A stretch of DNA of 64,000 bases from Casuarius casuarius (GCA_003342895.1 PTFA01000418.1:812-64811); one strand, 5' to 3'; shown: positions 52,130-64,000, counted from the first letter of the stretch. Made by a program: numbers and translations. The notes: generated by a model not told the origin, from the letters alone.

Positions 52130-53876
52130 CTGATAATTCTATGCCATCCTTGAACGTCACCAGCAGATTAGCCAGTTTCCTAGAAAAGCTTTCAGTGAAT
52201 CAAAGCAAGTTAAAAAAAGACAAAAATACAACCAATACTGAGATTATATGCTTTGCTTCCTGGATATGGTTTTAAATAAAATCTCATTTCTTAATGGTTT
52301 GCAAGATACCACTAGCCACTCACTTTAAGTTTAGTCGAACTCTAGAACATTAACCCTCCCAGTACAGGGGCAACTGGCAGGAAACTAACTTCACAGAAAA
52401 ATTCTCTGTTCATATTAAAAATGACAAATCAACTTAGCATTAGTTCTGATTTGTTTTCCCATCCTCCTTCAGGATTTAACTAAAACAGCACATAGATTCT
52501 TTCAGAGTCCTGGAAGAAAAATAAATAACTATCCCAATGGAATTACTTCCTTTTACATTGTAGGACAGGTTATTTTGATACTAACAATACTAATTTGGGG
52601 CAAAAAAGTGAGAATACCCAAAAGAGCAAACAAAGCAAACGAAAAACAAAGTTTAGACCTCATAAGGTTGCCAACATACTAATTATTCATTTACCTTGTA
52701 ACCTTTACATCTTCATAATAAACATATTATGAGATGGACTATCAGACGACTTTCAGACAACTGATTTTGTTCAGCATCATGAGAACGGATCTCCAACGGA
52801 ATAGTTTAAAATCATCTCTCTCCTACTGAAGGAAATTTCAGGCCTGTGCACCATCAGCTAGACAAACAGACGACTAGATGAATAGACAATCAGTTGGCTG
52901 CTGGTGAAAATACTCTTTAACACATTTAGGGAATTATCTGGAATCTAATTTTCATGCTAATTTTCTTACACCAAATCAACTCATAATTCACTTAAACAGA
53001 AAAATTTTCCAGTGCTTATTTACTTCAGTAAGTTCTGCCCAACCACATTGATCTGTGATGCAAAGTAACATTCTGTTTAGGAGCAGACAAGACTTATACA
53101 GGCATTGCAGTGGATCTGCTTTTCTAATGCTATAGCTACATTAGAGCGTCCAGACAACCTCTCAGATCTCTTCACTACGCAAGCATGAACACCCACACTA
53201 TACTTCAGCAGCTTTGGAGAAAGTACACATAGCACACCTTTCACTTCAGAACACATAATACGAAGGTGGTATAATTCATTACTCAGTCTGGAAAGTTTTA
53301 ATAACAACCTCTTGAGAAAAAACAAGCACAGGCAGAACAATGGCACCACCATGACTCCTACGTAGAAATATGAAACTTTTGCTACCGTGCATCCACAGTA
53401 TAAATGACATCTTATTTTGGCAGAAAAAAGAACCTTCAGACATGCCGAAGCATGCAGAAGGGAAGACCTGAGGAGCACCCACGTTGAAAAATAGAGTATT
53501 GAAAGATGACTTCCCAGACCCTGCCAGTGAACAGTGATAGAGGCAGTATTCTCCACTCCTGAAAGCTACTCGATTATACGGAGAGCACCATGCAAAGGAA
53601 TGCAAGTCAAACCACTCTGACTTCGATTTTTTTTTTCCTATTAACTCACTTGATCCATAGTGGGAAACAGGGAAAACAGAATGAGACATGAACTGTTACA
53701 AACTAAAGCAAGGACATGGAAGATTGTGAAATACATGAGATTATCTTCAGCAGCAGTGTAGCTACACAGAAAAACAAAACAAAAAAACCCACTCCCGTAA
53801 ATCCCACAAGCCATCCAAAGTCTGACTGACCAATGACTGTCCCAGCCAGCCAGCATCTCCCATGGCTTCATCCTCC

Positions 53877-54440
53877 CTCAGCAAACACTGCTGCACACCA
53901 AAGCTCTCCCTAGCAAAAGCAAGCGAGCAGGAAGGAAGGAGGGGAAAAGCAGGCTAGGGTCGCATCTCTGAGCAAGCGGAAACACTGCCGGGCCTTTAGG
54001 AAGCACCCTGCCTGCACAAGAGCTGAGGAGACTCGAAGCCTCAGCCTGCGCAGACAGAGCCCAGCACCCTGCCAGCATCCCCGGCTCGCACCCCCGGCGC
54101 AGCCTGGGCCCTGCCAGCCAAGGCACAGCCTCCCCTCCGAGTGCTCCCCACGCTGCTGGCACTGCCTACGCACAGCGCTGCTCTCTGCGGCCATCTCCTC
54201 CCCATGCCCGGCACCAGGACACTGGGGCCACTGCCCAGCCCCACCACCGCCCACCCCCCACCACCCCTGTGACACACTGCACCCCCGCCCCTCGCCTCAT
54301 AGAGGGTTGCCAGCCAACACGCGTCTGGGCAACAGGGACACGCTGTGGAGAGGATGGGTCATGGCAGCAGCCAGGGCAGCCCCACAGGCTCCCCAACATG
54401 CCAAGGCCATCTCTCCAGCCCTTCTCCTCTCTTCTATCCA
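53877..54440. other. GC-rich, C-rich block abutting a CR1 fragment
   Basis: GC rises to roughly 60-65 percent between about 53990 and 54400, with some 20 CpG; C greatly exceeds G on this strand. Overlapping minus-strand frames of 77-121 codons are artefacts of the scarcity of stop codons in such sequence. No repeat family or exon is recognised. It ends where recognisable CR1 sequence begins. It may be an unrecognised part of a composite mobile element, a decaying CpG island or a satellite-like fragment. Confidence 0.5.
54239..54267 (-). other. Possible G-quadruplex on the minus strand
   Basis: Four C runs (4, 3, 6 and 4 bases) on the plus strand correspond, on the minus strand, to four G runs with loops of four, one and seven bases. 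This is within the usual sequence rule. Confidence 0.55.
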
Positions 54441-54441
54441 G

Positions 54442-54468
54442 GGACAGAAGGGCATATCCCTTCTGTCC
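54442..54468. repeat. Perfect 11-base inverted repeat with 5-base loop
   Basis: GGACAGAAGGG and CCCTTCTGTCC flank CATAT. It lies just outside the recognisable CR1 reverse transcriptase fragment, at its junction with the GC-rich block. Confidence 0.9.
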
Positions 54469-54477
54469 TCCTATCCA

Positions 54478-54815
54478 GGATTAGCTGCTTCAACACCATT
54501 CCAGGGACTGAGGTGAGGCCGACTGGCCTGTAGTTCCCTGGGTTGTCCTCCTTGCCCTTTTTTGAAAACTGGAGGGACATTTGCTTTCTGCCAGTCCTGC
54601 TTTTCTGCCAGTCCTCAGGCACCTTCACTGGTCATGACCGTTTCGAGATGATTGAGAGTGGCCTTGCAATGTCATCGGCCAGCTCCCTCAGCACTCGTGG
54701 GTGCATCCAGTCAGGGCCCATAAGCAAACTGGACATACACAAGTCTAAGTGATGATCCCTAATCCTATCCTCCTTCACCAAGGGAGACTTCCTTTCTCCA
54801 GACTTTCTATATTTC
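54478..54815 (-). mobile_element. CR1 LINE reverse transcriptase fragment, rearranged
   Basis: Read on the minus strand, it encodes peptides typical of the finger region of CR1 reverse transcriptase: MHPRVLRELAD, ARPLSII, VPEDWQK, KKGKEDNPGNYRPVGLTSVP and QLIL. In intact elements this enzyme copies CR1 RNA at the nicked target site. Here only about 110 codons remain, without the catalytic palm motifs. Two rearrangements are visible. TTTCTGCCAGTCCT occurs twice (54585-54598 and 54602-54615), a 17-base offset. The segment 54721-54747 reads in the wrong orientation, encoding LDIHKS on the plus strand, although that peptide normally precedes the MHPRVL segment on the same strand. The far 5' boundary near 54815 is approximate. 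The copy is dead. Confidence 0.9.
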
Positions 54816-55803
54816 TGTAGCTCGTCTATTTCAGCTTATTCCTTCTGGTGCTTCTGCACCCATACATTGCTAAACATATCAACTTTAAAATTTCTATTAC
54901 AATTCTCTACACGTATAGTAGGAGGGATTATAATGTACTGATTAAATAGTCCATTTACTCCAGTTTCTTCTCAGTTTGTGGCTAGTATGAGAGACTATGG
55001 GAGAATATCTTTTGAAAAGTAAAATCCATTCTGGGTGAGCATGATACAACTAGCTTTTTACAGAACTTTCTTCCTAATCTCTATCACTTTGCATTTAGCC
55101 CCTAAAAGTGTAAGGACTTATTTTCTATTTTAATCCTGTTTAAGGCAACACTTTCTTGTACTTACAGTTTTTAAGACTTGGTAATCATTTTATCACCAAT
55201 TATTTGTGCCTCATAAATAAGTTAATCAGCCTGTATTATAAGAAAGGATAAGTAGAGCTTACCAACATTTTAACATCCATTATTTTATTCCAGAAAAATA
55301 TCAGTTCAGCACAACAGAGGAGAGAAGGCACTTTCACAAGTCCCATGCACACAAAGCTGACTCTTACTGCTCTCATTGCTTGCAGCCTACAAATTTCACT
55401 GCTTTAGCTTCTTGCCACACATTAAGATAGTTAAGAGCCAAACGCAGGACAGAGGAAGAAGCAGGTTTATATGAGCATAGGTTTTAGCACTATCTGCAAA
55501 TTTACAATGCCTAACTCTGTAGGCATTTGTTTGTTTGTTTGTTTGGGAGGATTTGGGGGCGGGGGTTGAAAATTAAGAATCAGCCTTTCAGCTGAACTGG
55601 TTCCTTGTGCAGTAAGCTGATGCATTTATTCATTAGCTTCAGTGAAGCCCTAGGCACAGTGACAGTATAAATATTACAAAGTAAAGCCCAACATATTCAA
55701 TAAACACTATAGTTTATTAAGGAAAGTAAATAAAAATAAAAAATAAAGAAGTACATACAATCTTGAGAGACAGGAGAAGTCAGCTCCTCATTTTTCCCTA
55801 GAT
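54816..55803. other. AT-rich noncoding stretch, no gene recognised
   Basis: T-rich in its first half. The first 40 bases might still belong to the CR1 copy. No gene or further element is recognised. Confidence 0.5.
55526..55545 (+). repeat. (TTTG)5 microsatellite
   Basis: Five TTTG units, followed by a G-rich stretch GGAGGATTTGGGGGCGGGGG. Confidence 0.9.
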
Positions 55804-55897
55804 GTATGCAGGCCTGGCCATAAATCAGCTCAAGTGTGTGGCTTGTACTGTATGCAGGCCTGGCCATAAATCAGCTCAAGTGTGTGGCTTGTACTGT
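55804..55897 (+). repeat. Perfect 46-base tandem duplication
   Basis: Copies at 55805-55850 and 55851-55896 are identical over all 46 bases, starting TATGCAGGCCTGGCCATAAA and ending GGCTTGTACTG. Identity extends two bases outward on the left. With no substitutions between copies, the duplication is recent, a length polymorphism or an assembly artefact. The unit contains AGGCCTGGCC, but no gene lies here. Confidence 0.95.
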
Positions 55898-58800
55898 TCA
55901 AACACTACCATAAAACTGCACACGCTTCTACTAGTATAAATTTAGAGAAATAAACTACCTGAATTTCAGTTCTAAAAGTTTATTCATTTTCTGTGATCTC
56001 CAGCAATTCTGCTCATAAATCAGAGAGGGGAGAGGGGCCACACAAACCCAGGCAAAACAAAATCAGAAGAGCCTGAAATCATTAGTCCTATAAGCTTTCA
56101 ATTTACTGCTACAATACATAAGCAGTAACAAGTATTTTTAATCAACCTTAAACTATTTTAAAGATTTTCAGCCAAACATCTTTTATCTGATTTGATTTAC
56201 CCTCCATAATAGATAAAAAGAATCCCCACTTATAATACCTTTTCTTCCCCTTCTGAAGAGTTCTGAACAGTTCAGCTAATATTTTTCAGCAAAGTTCAGG
56301 TTTTACAGTCACAGTAACACCAGTAACATTCATTAGGTTAGTTTAGGGGTTGTTTTCAGTGGCTTTCTAGAGTACTACTATTCTATTATCTGCCTGTTGC
56401 ATCTTTCACTAATGTCTCAATAATGAAAATCAGAACCAACTGTAATAGTTCACTGTAACCTAAAACCATATAGAGAAGGTTTTGGACAGCTGTAGAGGAA
56501 TTTGTACTTTCTATTTTACTGTTTTTGCAAAAATGAATGAAGAAAAAAAGAGAAAACATTCAGTACATAGGTCAGGTAACAGATCAACTAATTCACAGGA
56601 TTCCATATTTTTTGCTTTATGACTTATGTTCATAAATCATCATTACTCTTAAAATACCACAATATATCTTCTTCTAAACAGGACTATAATCAGGATTATG
56701 TAAATTTAAAGTTAAGAAATGAGCATGGTAGGATTAAATAGAAGCCAAAAGATTAGAGTTAATCCATGTCTTGTTGACACCCATATCACAGCATTCCATA
56801 GGTTTATTTACCACAGGATCCCATTGGCTTATTTGCCAATGATTTGTTTGGCAGTATTTTTTTTTTTTAAGTTATTCTCTACAATGGAAACAACATCTAA
56901 TCAGTGCATGTACTAGCTGATGAAGCTAGTCAATGAATTAGTCATTTCAAAGGATATTTTAGTATTTGTACGCTAGTTTTTAAACATCTGAAGGTTATAT
57001 GATCATCTCAATAGGCAGGCCACTTTTTCCTATAAGGAAATTTTTCTTATTTTTTAAACATTTACAGAATAAATAGCAACACCCATAATGGAACAAGAAA
57101 TCAGCAGGCAGGGTATACACAGTCACTCCTCTGTTACCTCTCTTTTTCATTTGAATGATGTAGGAATATTTCCAGATGATAGGAATCATCATCAGCCATT
57201 CTTTACTTATTATAAATCTGTGCCATAAAAAGACATGGATAATTGTAAGCAGAAAGAGAAGAGGAGGGTAGGACAGGCAAAACACTGAAGAAAATGAAAA
57301 AATGCTGCAAAGATATAAAAATAGCTAAAGCACCACGTAAGAACAAAACTAAACATATCATTTTACAGTAGATTAAAAAAATATATATTGTTCATTCCTT
57401 CCTTAGCCTCCTAACATTTTGTCTGAGCTAATCCAGCAGTGACACTTTATGTTCTTTATTATGTAGACAATTCAGAGCTATCAGTCACTACTACCCTATA
57501 CTGAAGACCCTCATGACAGACAGTGTGTCTTCTAGGATTTTTCCTTTTTAATTTTATTATGTTCATGCAGAAGTGGCTAGATCTGGAGGAGGGGTCCACA
57601 GGATGTCACAGGACAGAGTCATAGAGCGGAGCTGAAACCTGCTGACTGGAGCAGCCAGACAGGGCACCAGCCTGACAGAAGGAACTTCCCACAAATCAGA
57701 TGGGACCGGGCAATTTGCTGCCCAGCAATAAGGACTCTCCATGCCAGGACACAGTTGGATAAAAGAAAGTTATATACGATCTTCCTTCCTTTTTATTCCT
57801 GCCTTCCTCTGTCACTCAAATTTTTAAGCCTAAAAAGTGTCCCTCTGCCTAGTAAAGCTTGTGGGTTTTTTTTTTTAATACATACAAAAAAAGAGTCATT
57901 CAGTCTTCTCTGGGAACTTCAGAAGAGAAGGCGGTCTAAGAAGAGAAGACTTCTCTTCGAAGCCTAAGATGATATACGTTAAAGCTCTGGTCAGCTCGGA
58001 ACTATGCAGTCAACACAGTCACGTTCCTTTAACTCCACGTTTCCTATTACTTTCATCCTGTTCAACTAAACAGCAAGTCAAAAGAATCTGGGTATACTGC
58101 AGGCAAGAGCAGACTTGAAACAAATCTGATTTACTTTGGATGTGTCAGAATTGCACGCACAGAAAGCCTCCATGATCAACAGAACCCAGCAATCCCAAGT
58201 CAGCAAAATTCTTCCATTCAGTCACAGATTTGGAAGTATGGAACACACAAGGGGAAAGTTAATCACAGGAGCCACAGTTCTTCCAAAAACTGGCAGCAAT
58301 CTAAAACGCCAGATGGTAATTTCACAGATTTAGACCACCGGTTCAGAGAAAAGCTCACTTTATCACGTCCTGAAGACAGCGTGGACTAAGGGGACCAGTC
58401 AGGCTAGGCAGGCAAGAGGCACATTCTCTTCTGTCCAAGCACACAAGCTGTTTTGTTTCCCATAGGATATAAGTACAAAGAACTCAATTTACACTGAATA
58501 GCTGCATCCTTTAGCATGACACAAAAATGAACAATTTCTCAATATAAGGACATTTCATACTGAGAGTGAAACATATCACAACCAACAGGCCCAGCAGAGA
58601 GCCCGGGCTTCACATAAGCCCTTGCAAAGCCTTCAAACTACTAGTGAGTTAGGATTTGTATGAGGCATAGACTTTGTGCTGAATATATAGAAAGGGCATA
58701 TTTCACGCCTACAGCAGAAACCCAATCTCATCACATCAGCAAAAAGCCCAGCAAAACATCAAACTGCAGAGCTGACTTTTGCTTGCTGACTTTAGCTAAG

Positions 58801-61800
58801 GCTTCTTGCTGCATTGATGGACCACATCATGTGCTCACTGCTTTGATAAGTCCTGGCAGCCCTTTTTCTTCATTTTAATTTTTATAGAAATTTCAGAAAC
58901 TCCATGTCTCAATACTTTGTCCCTAACACAAATTTAAATTCCTTTTCAGTACTACTAATATATAAATTTACTGAAATTTAAGTTAACAACTGCTAAAGAT
59001 CATTTCAATTTATCAAAGGTTAAAGTTTGAGAATGAGCAATTTATTCAAATTCATATTGACATTTGAACTTCACAAGTTTACTCTATGCACACCAAAATA
59101 GCTTGGCAGTATCACAAAAATTTGCTGTAATAGCTTGTTAAAGTTCTGTAGTAACATGCAACTTCACGTTCTTGCTCAAACTTCAAGATAAATATGACAT
59201 TAAATGAAAGGACACATTTTAATTTAACATTTAGGAACTAATTTTGACTAATTTTAACTGACTTCTGAACAGTGTCTGAACTGGATGCAAATGACAAATA
59301 GTTGGCGCTTATCTGCAAGTGTTTTTCCTACATCACGGGTACACTCATCTGAGACTGAAGAAATACACTCCATATCTTCATAAAGTGGAAGCAGCTGCAA
59401 TGACAACAGATTTTTGGCAACTTCAGTTCCTATCTAATTGTAGGTACCAGAAGCAGCCTCAATCACATAATAAAATTAATAAACAAGCCCATTAAGCTAT
59501 ATAGTAGCAACAATAAATGCCAGCTTCGTCAGCTGGAGCAAATACCTAATTTTCAAAGCATTTTACAGAAGGAGATAAGCAGATCTATCCATGTATCTCA
59601 GTATGCACATGCATCTTTCATTCCATCTACCACCGTGAAACCACTTGTTACATTGGAAAGGCAATTATCTGGGGTCTGGACATTAGACTAAGGCATTAAA
59701 AACAAAACAGAAATAACTCTTGCAGGAATATCACAGCTCAGCAGATCTCACAGTATAGAAAAAAAGATTAGATCTTTATGCAGTGCTGCAGAATCTGAGA
59801 TTTATGCATTTTCTTCCATAACTTCATGCTAAAGGGGATGAGTGTTTTAACAGAAGCACTACCAAGAAAAATGTAGGCCACTGTGGGAAAACAAAATACC
59901 TTCCATAAGACTTTCTTACTATATACAATTGAAGTACTTCGCAAGAGCTGAGTTGAATAGATCCTGGTTTATGAGGGGTAAAAACTAAAGATATTCTTCA
60001 GAGGGTCTGAAACAGACCATTTCTTGAAACAGCTAAGAAGGTGATTTTTGGTCAATCCGCACAGAACACTTCAAAAAATCTTTAAAATGATGATGCCACT
60101 GTATAGCGTGACATCCACTAACAGCAGCAAAAGTCCTGAAGAGGTGGCTTCTTCTGTGTTCTTCTTCCCACTGAGGGGTGAAATAGGCTGCAAGAAGAAG
60201 CCATGAGATCAGGACATGGATGCAACATGTTTTGAAATCTTAAAAAGCATTTGGAAAGTTGGACATGGAACACCTAAACCAGCAGCAGTTATGATGATCT
60301 CATACATAGGAGATCATATAGCCTGTCATGTCCCCGGGGGCTCAGATGCAACAGCTAGATTGTCTTCGAGATCAACAAAAAGGCTGCACCCATTCTCAGT
60401 GATGGACTTGACAAGGACAGTTACTTTTCCAAGGACTGGTATCAGAACACATACCCTAACTGCTTGAAGAAGTGACATCCACAAGACCGTTTAGATGAAG
60501 CAAATGAGGCCAACTTGCAGGACTAGCCTTTTCTTGACTAAATCGCAAAGCATCTATCAAGACAGTCCTTCTCTTGTTAGGAATCACAGACAAAACACTT
60601 ACATAGCAAGAAAACCTAAATATGTATAAACTTGTGGAGTTAAACCTAAACTTTGTAATGCAAAGTGCTGTAATGCTGGCCCAGGTCAGCAGACAGAAAG
60701 CTCAATTAATCTACAGTTATACAAAGGCTTCTTAAAGCAGAGCAGAGTGAAAACAAGACTGTATTATTACCGCTTACTACTGCCACTGAGAGCCCAGTGG
60801 GGATCCATGACACCTAGCATGAACTACCCTTAACTCACAGCTCTGCTCTCGGCAAAACCCTGTGGAGAGCATCAGAAACAAGCAGTGCACTTATTCATGA
60901 GCTATGTAGATGACAAAAACACCACACAGAGGGTTAAGAGAGAGTAAATGAAATTTGCACCTCTCTACTCCTCCGGTAGGACTAGCAGGTATGAGGCAGA
61001 GATCTGTTACCATCCACCCCAATGTCCTGATCAACATGAAAACTGTGGTTGAACCAGTAGAAGACTTTTGCTCTCACATCCATCATAAAATTGGGCTTAA
61101 AAACACAGGAAGCCCTCTCATTCCACAGATCAATATGGAATCCAGCAGACTGAGAAACAGAAGTAGTAAAAATGGAATAAAGGCATTTATTTCATAGGAG
61201 ATATTCTTACAGGACACACTTATGAAGAGACTCACTATAACAATGACCTAGACAGATATTAATCCAGTAGGTGTTTAGCATATATCTGAGAGACAGACAA
61301 AGCACTATTAATCTCAAAGAAAAATAATGCCGTGTGATAATGTGACATCTGGCCATACACAATAAAATCACTGTAAAACATTTATTCTTCCCTATTTTCT
61401 AAGTGAGCGATCTTTTAATTATCCACATCAAAAACAGATTCAAAAATGTTTGAAACATCTGGGAGCTGCTGTATTTTATGTTAAGTGAAAAAGGATGTTA
61501 TTGCTTGTGGACCTGATTCTGTCTGTATTTATCAAGTTTCCCTATTGAAATCAATGGATATCTCTGCATAGAAGAATGCATATTTGTATAAATGGGATTC
61601 TAAAATTGAAAACAACATTCTACCAATGTCATTTCAAATCAAGTCTGAACCTATGTGTTTGTTGTCCCATCCTCTTGAGCATTTCAGTGGCGTATTTTTG
61701 TGAGTTATTTTGCCTGGTCTTAACACATTCAAAGAGGACAGTCTTAATACGTCTTTCTTAAAGACGGTGATGACTCTGTAATTGCATACAACAATCACCT

Positions 61801-64000
61801 ATGTGCAATTAGGTGTCTTTTGGTACTAAGAACATTAGCATTAATTATTCTGAAGACAGAAATGGTCTTTATTTTTTTTGATTCAGTCTAATAATGGGAA
61901 GAAAAAAGATCTGTTACGCCCTTTTGAATTGGTTTGAACTCTGCTAATAGTCAAACATATTGTATGTATTACATGAATGGATATTTATTTAGAACTAAGA
62001 ACTTGCTCATTTAAACAACCTGAACAGAATTGAAAGGACTTTTGATAGTCTCTAATATGGTTCTTACTAAACTTAAAACTTTAACTTCTGAATGCTGCCA
62101 AAATAGTTTCATGTGCTAGTACAAGTCACCAGTTCCCCCTAAAATATCTTGATGCAGTAGCTTGATGCTGTAATAAAAGCTTTCTAGCTCAGCTTAACAT
62201 CTCACACCTTCATGTGGGTATTTTTGGAAGGTGCATATTTTATTTATATAAAATTGTTGGAAACATCATTTCATTCTGAGATAAAGCTAGTCTTATAACA
62301 TTAGCAGCTAATCAGCAAATCCACTGACTCCTGTGTTAAAGTCAAAGTGAACTTTAATAGATTTACCATAAGGAAGGATGCAGAAGGCAAACTGTCAGCA
62401 AACTGGACCGAGTCTTGTCCTGATTACTTCAGCTTGGAGATGTTTCGAGACCCCTTACATAATGCTATTTATTTCACCTGACATTCCAATTGCTCTTTCA
62501 AGCATGATTTGTATAAATCAAGTGAGCATCCTCAGTTCCCCCTTCTGGAAGGCTTATCTTCAAAGGCAGCTTGCCCCGCAAAGTGACAGTTCTGGATCTA
62601 GACTGCACAGAAGCTGGTCCTTGAACATTTCAGAAGACATATCCCATCCAGACCATCGAGCCCAACAGTGGCATAAAAGCCACATCTCTCCTGGAAAAGC
62701 ACAAGCTTGCTCAAAAATAGCTACATACTGCTTAAATGACTTTACAGTTTCATCCACGGCTTAAGAGAGACGTTTGGATGCTTTACCCAAAGACCTCGGA
62801 GAATAATGCAAGAGGCAACAGAGAGAAGAGACTTTGACTTTCTAACTCACAGATAGCTGCTCAGGGTTGACCAGCAGCAGAGCACCTCAAACAACAGTGC
62901 ACATTACTTTTAGACTTTAAGACTGACTTTTGCCTGGAACAAGCAAGAGGAGGCCACAGCCACAGCCTCTTGTAAATTCTCTGAAACAAATATTTGGGTG
63001 CTCATATACTGCAAAAAAATCCACAAGTAAAAGGTCTATTTTAAGTTAGAAAAAGTGCCAAGTCATCAACAGTTTGCATCTCCAAACAAAATGATTACAG
63101 GATTATGTCTGCAACCTATGAAAGAAAAAGGACTCTATTCTCAAGCACCTGAGTAATTGTAACACAACTGAAGGCAAAGCCACGTCTTTCCAGGCAAATA
63201 TAGAGCACTCATGTGCTGAAATACTGTTTACAACACGGAAGAAAGTCCAGAGCAAAAACTTGATTTATTCTTCTGACAAGTAGCTCAATGTACTTTTAAA
63301 AACCCTGAAGCGGTACTGCCTTTAATCCAGGCTTCTAATTAGCCATACATAATTGAAATATGCAGCTGTTAAAATATTGAGTATAAAAATAAGCACAAGA
63401 ATCATCTTCTACTTGCATGTGCATTTCTCAATTAGTTATGAGATGTTCTATTTTTAAACTCCTACATCACTGAAGAGCAGTCTCACTATTATAACTGAGG
63501 AAGAAAATACTGGGGCCTTGTTATTATCTGATCCATTTCAATTTGCATGTATAAACGATTGAAAACCACAGAAAAATGTCCATTCTGGTCATTATGCTCT
63601 TAAAACAGTTACCTTGTTTTAAACTACATATCACGATATAACAAATAATTTCTGCATCATTTGTAGGTTCTTCGGTCACATCAGTCATTACTTTTCAGAG
63701 ACAACAAAATCAGTAATTGGCATTTTGTTTCCAGGGAAACTAAAAGTCAAAAGAATAATGTGCTCTCTTGAAATGAGTTGGACAGAGGCACTCAAAAGGC
63801 CCACAGATTACCTTGATTTAGGAAGTAATAAAATACAACACTACAGTTTACCATATCATGTTATCTTACAAGCTTCCCACTATTCACAACAGGTACCATA
63901 ACCTTCTAAATATAGAGATTTTACTAAATTCCCACAGATATTTCCTTTGGCAAGATACCTTCTATCTTAAGTGTGATAGGACACTGTAAACCCTGTATAT
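55898..64000. other. AT-rich noncoding stretch, no gene recognised
   Basis: No open frame exceeds 130 codons. A patch of more balanced composition at 57590-57740 is not recognised as any repeat. Frames at 60216-60467 (83 codons) and 62378-62764 (128 codons) lack family motifs. A patch rich in homeodomain-type sites lies at 63320-63440 and is given as a finding. Confidence 0.5.

Larger units (their letters stand above)
48386..53876. other. AT-rich noncoding stretch, no gene recognised
   Basis: It holds the longest open frame of the window, 159 codons on the minus strand at 53077-53556, with an overlapping 136-codon frame at 53279-53689. Neither shows a domain I recognise, and both are within what chance allows for 64 kb in six frames. 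The rest is simple AT-rich sequence. Confidence 0.5.

Noticed and set aside
53077..53689. Overlapping minus-strand open frames of 159 and 136 codons, the longest of the window
   Set aside because: No domain, signal or composition typical of a protein family. Two different frames are open over the same interval, and a run of this length is expected about once or twice by chance in 64 kb.
53910..54399. Glycine/tryptophan/alanine-rich minus-strand frames of 77-121 codons
   Set aside because: They follow from GC-rich, C-skewed sequence poor in stop codons; all overlap each other in different frames.
62378..62764. 128-codon plus-strand frame, and a minus-strand frame at 62560-62757 with a pattern faintly like a capsid-type helical domain
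   Set aside because: The resemblance rests on scattered hydrophobic and tryptophan positions; there is no neighbouring protease, zinc knuckle or LTR, and the frame is short.
1..64000. CRISPR array, operon, phage or plasmid features
   Set aside because: No regularly spaced repeats, no long co-directional open frames and no bacterial signals; CR1 fragments and vertebrate microsatellites show the source is a vertebrate genome.

Overview
This looks like nuclear DNA of a vertebrate, most probably a bird. The window is AT-rich and CpG-poor. It has the short mononucleotide and dinucleotide repeats usual in vertebrate chromosomes, and no operons, ribosome binding sites or long open frames. The dated mobile elements I can recognise are all CR1 LINE fragments, the dominant retrotransposon of birds and other sauropsids. 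Repeat density is low, which fits a bird better than a turtle, crocodile or mammal. No intact protein-coding gene, rRNA, tRNA or CRISPR array can be supported. The longest open frame is 159 codons and does not resemble any family I know. The window is therefore best read as intergenic or intronic sequence.

Layout. The first 85 bases are a CpG-rich block that contrasts with everything after it and may be the edge of a young LTR-type element. From about 86 to 12150 there is AT-rich sequence with simple repeats. At 12157-12476 two imperfect inverted repeats lie back to back. At 15193-15340 a mirror-symmetric purine tract is followed by an alternating TG/TA tract. A short CR1 3' end on the minus strand lies at 19488-19684. 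From about 19.7 to 34.8 kb there is unannotated sequence with three G-rich runs and an AT palindrome. A CpG-rich patch at 34860-35495 contains a possible 39-base exon on the minus strand. A second, longer CR1 3' fragment (minus strand) lies at 44430-44845. A smaller CpG cluster lies at 48200-48385.

At 53.9-54.8 kb a GC-rich block abuts a third CR1 fragment. This one is from the reverse transcriptase region, also on the minus strand, and it carries a 17-base-offset duplication and what looks like a 27-base microinversion. A perfect 46-base tandem duplication follows at 55804-55897. The rest, to 64000, is unannotated AT-rich sequence.

There is no multi-gene system to describe. The most notable structures are the paired hairpins at 12.2-12.5 kb, the rearranged CR1 fragment at 54.5-54.8 kb and the CpG-rich patch near 35 kb. 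Every exon and regulatory call here is tentative, because conservation, transcript and repeat-library evidence could not be consulted.
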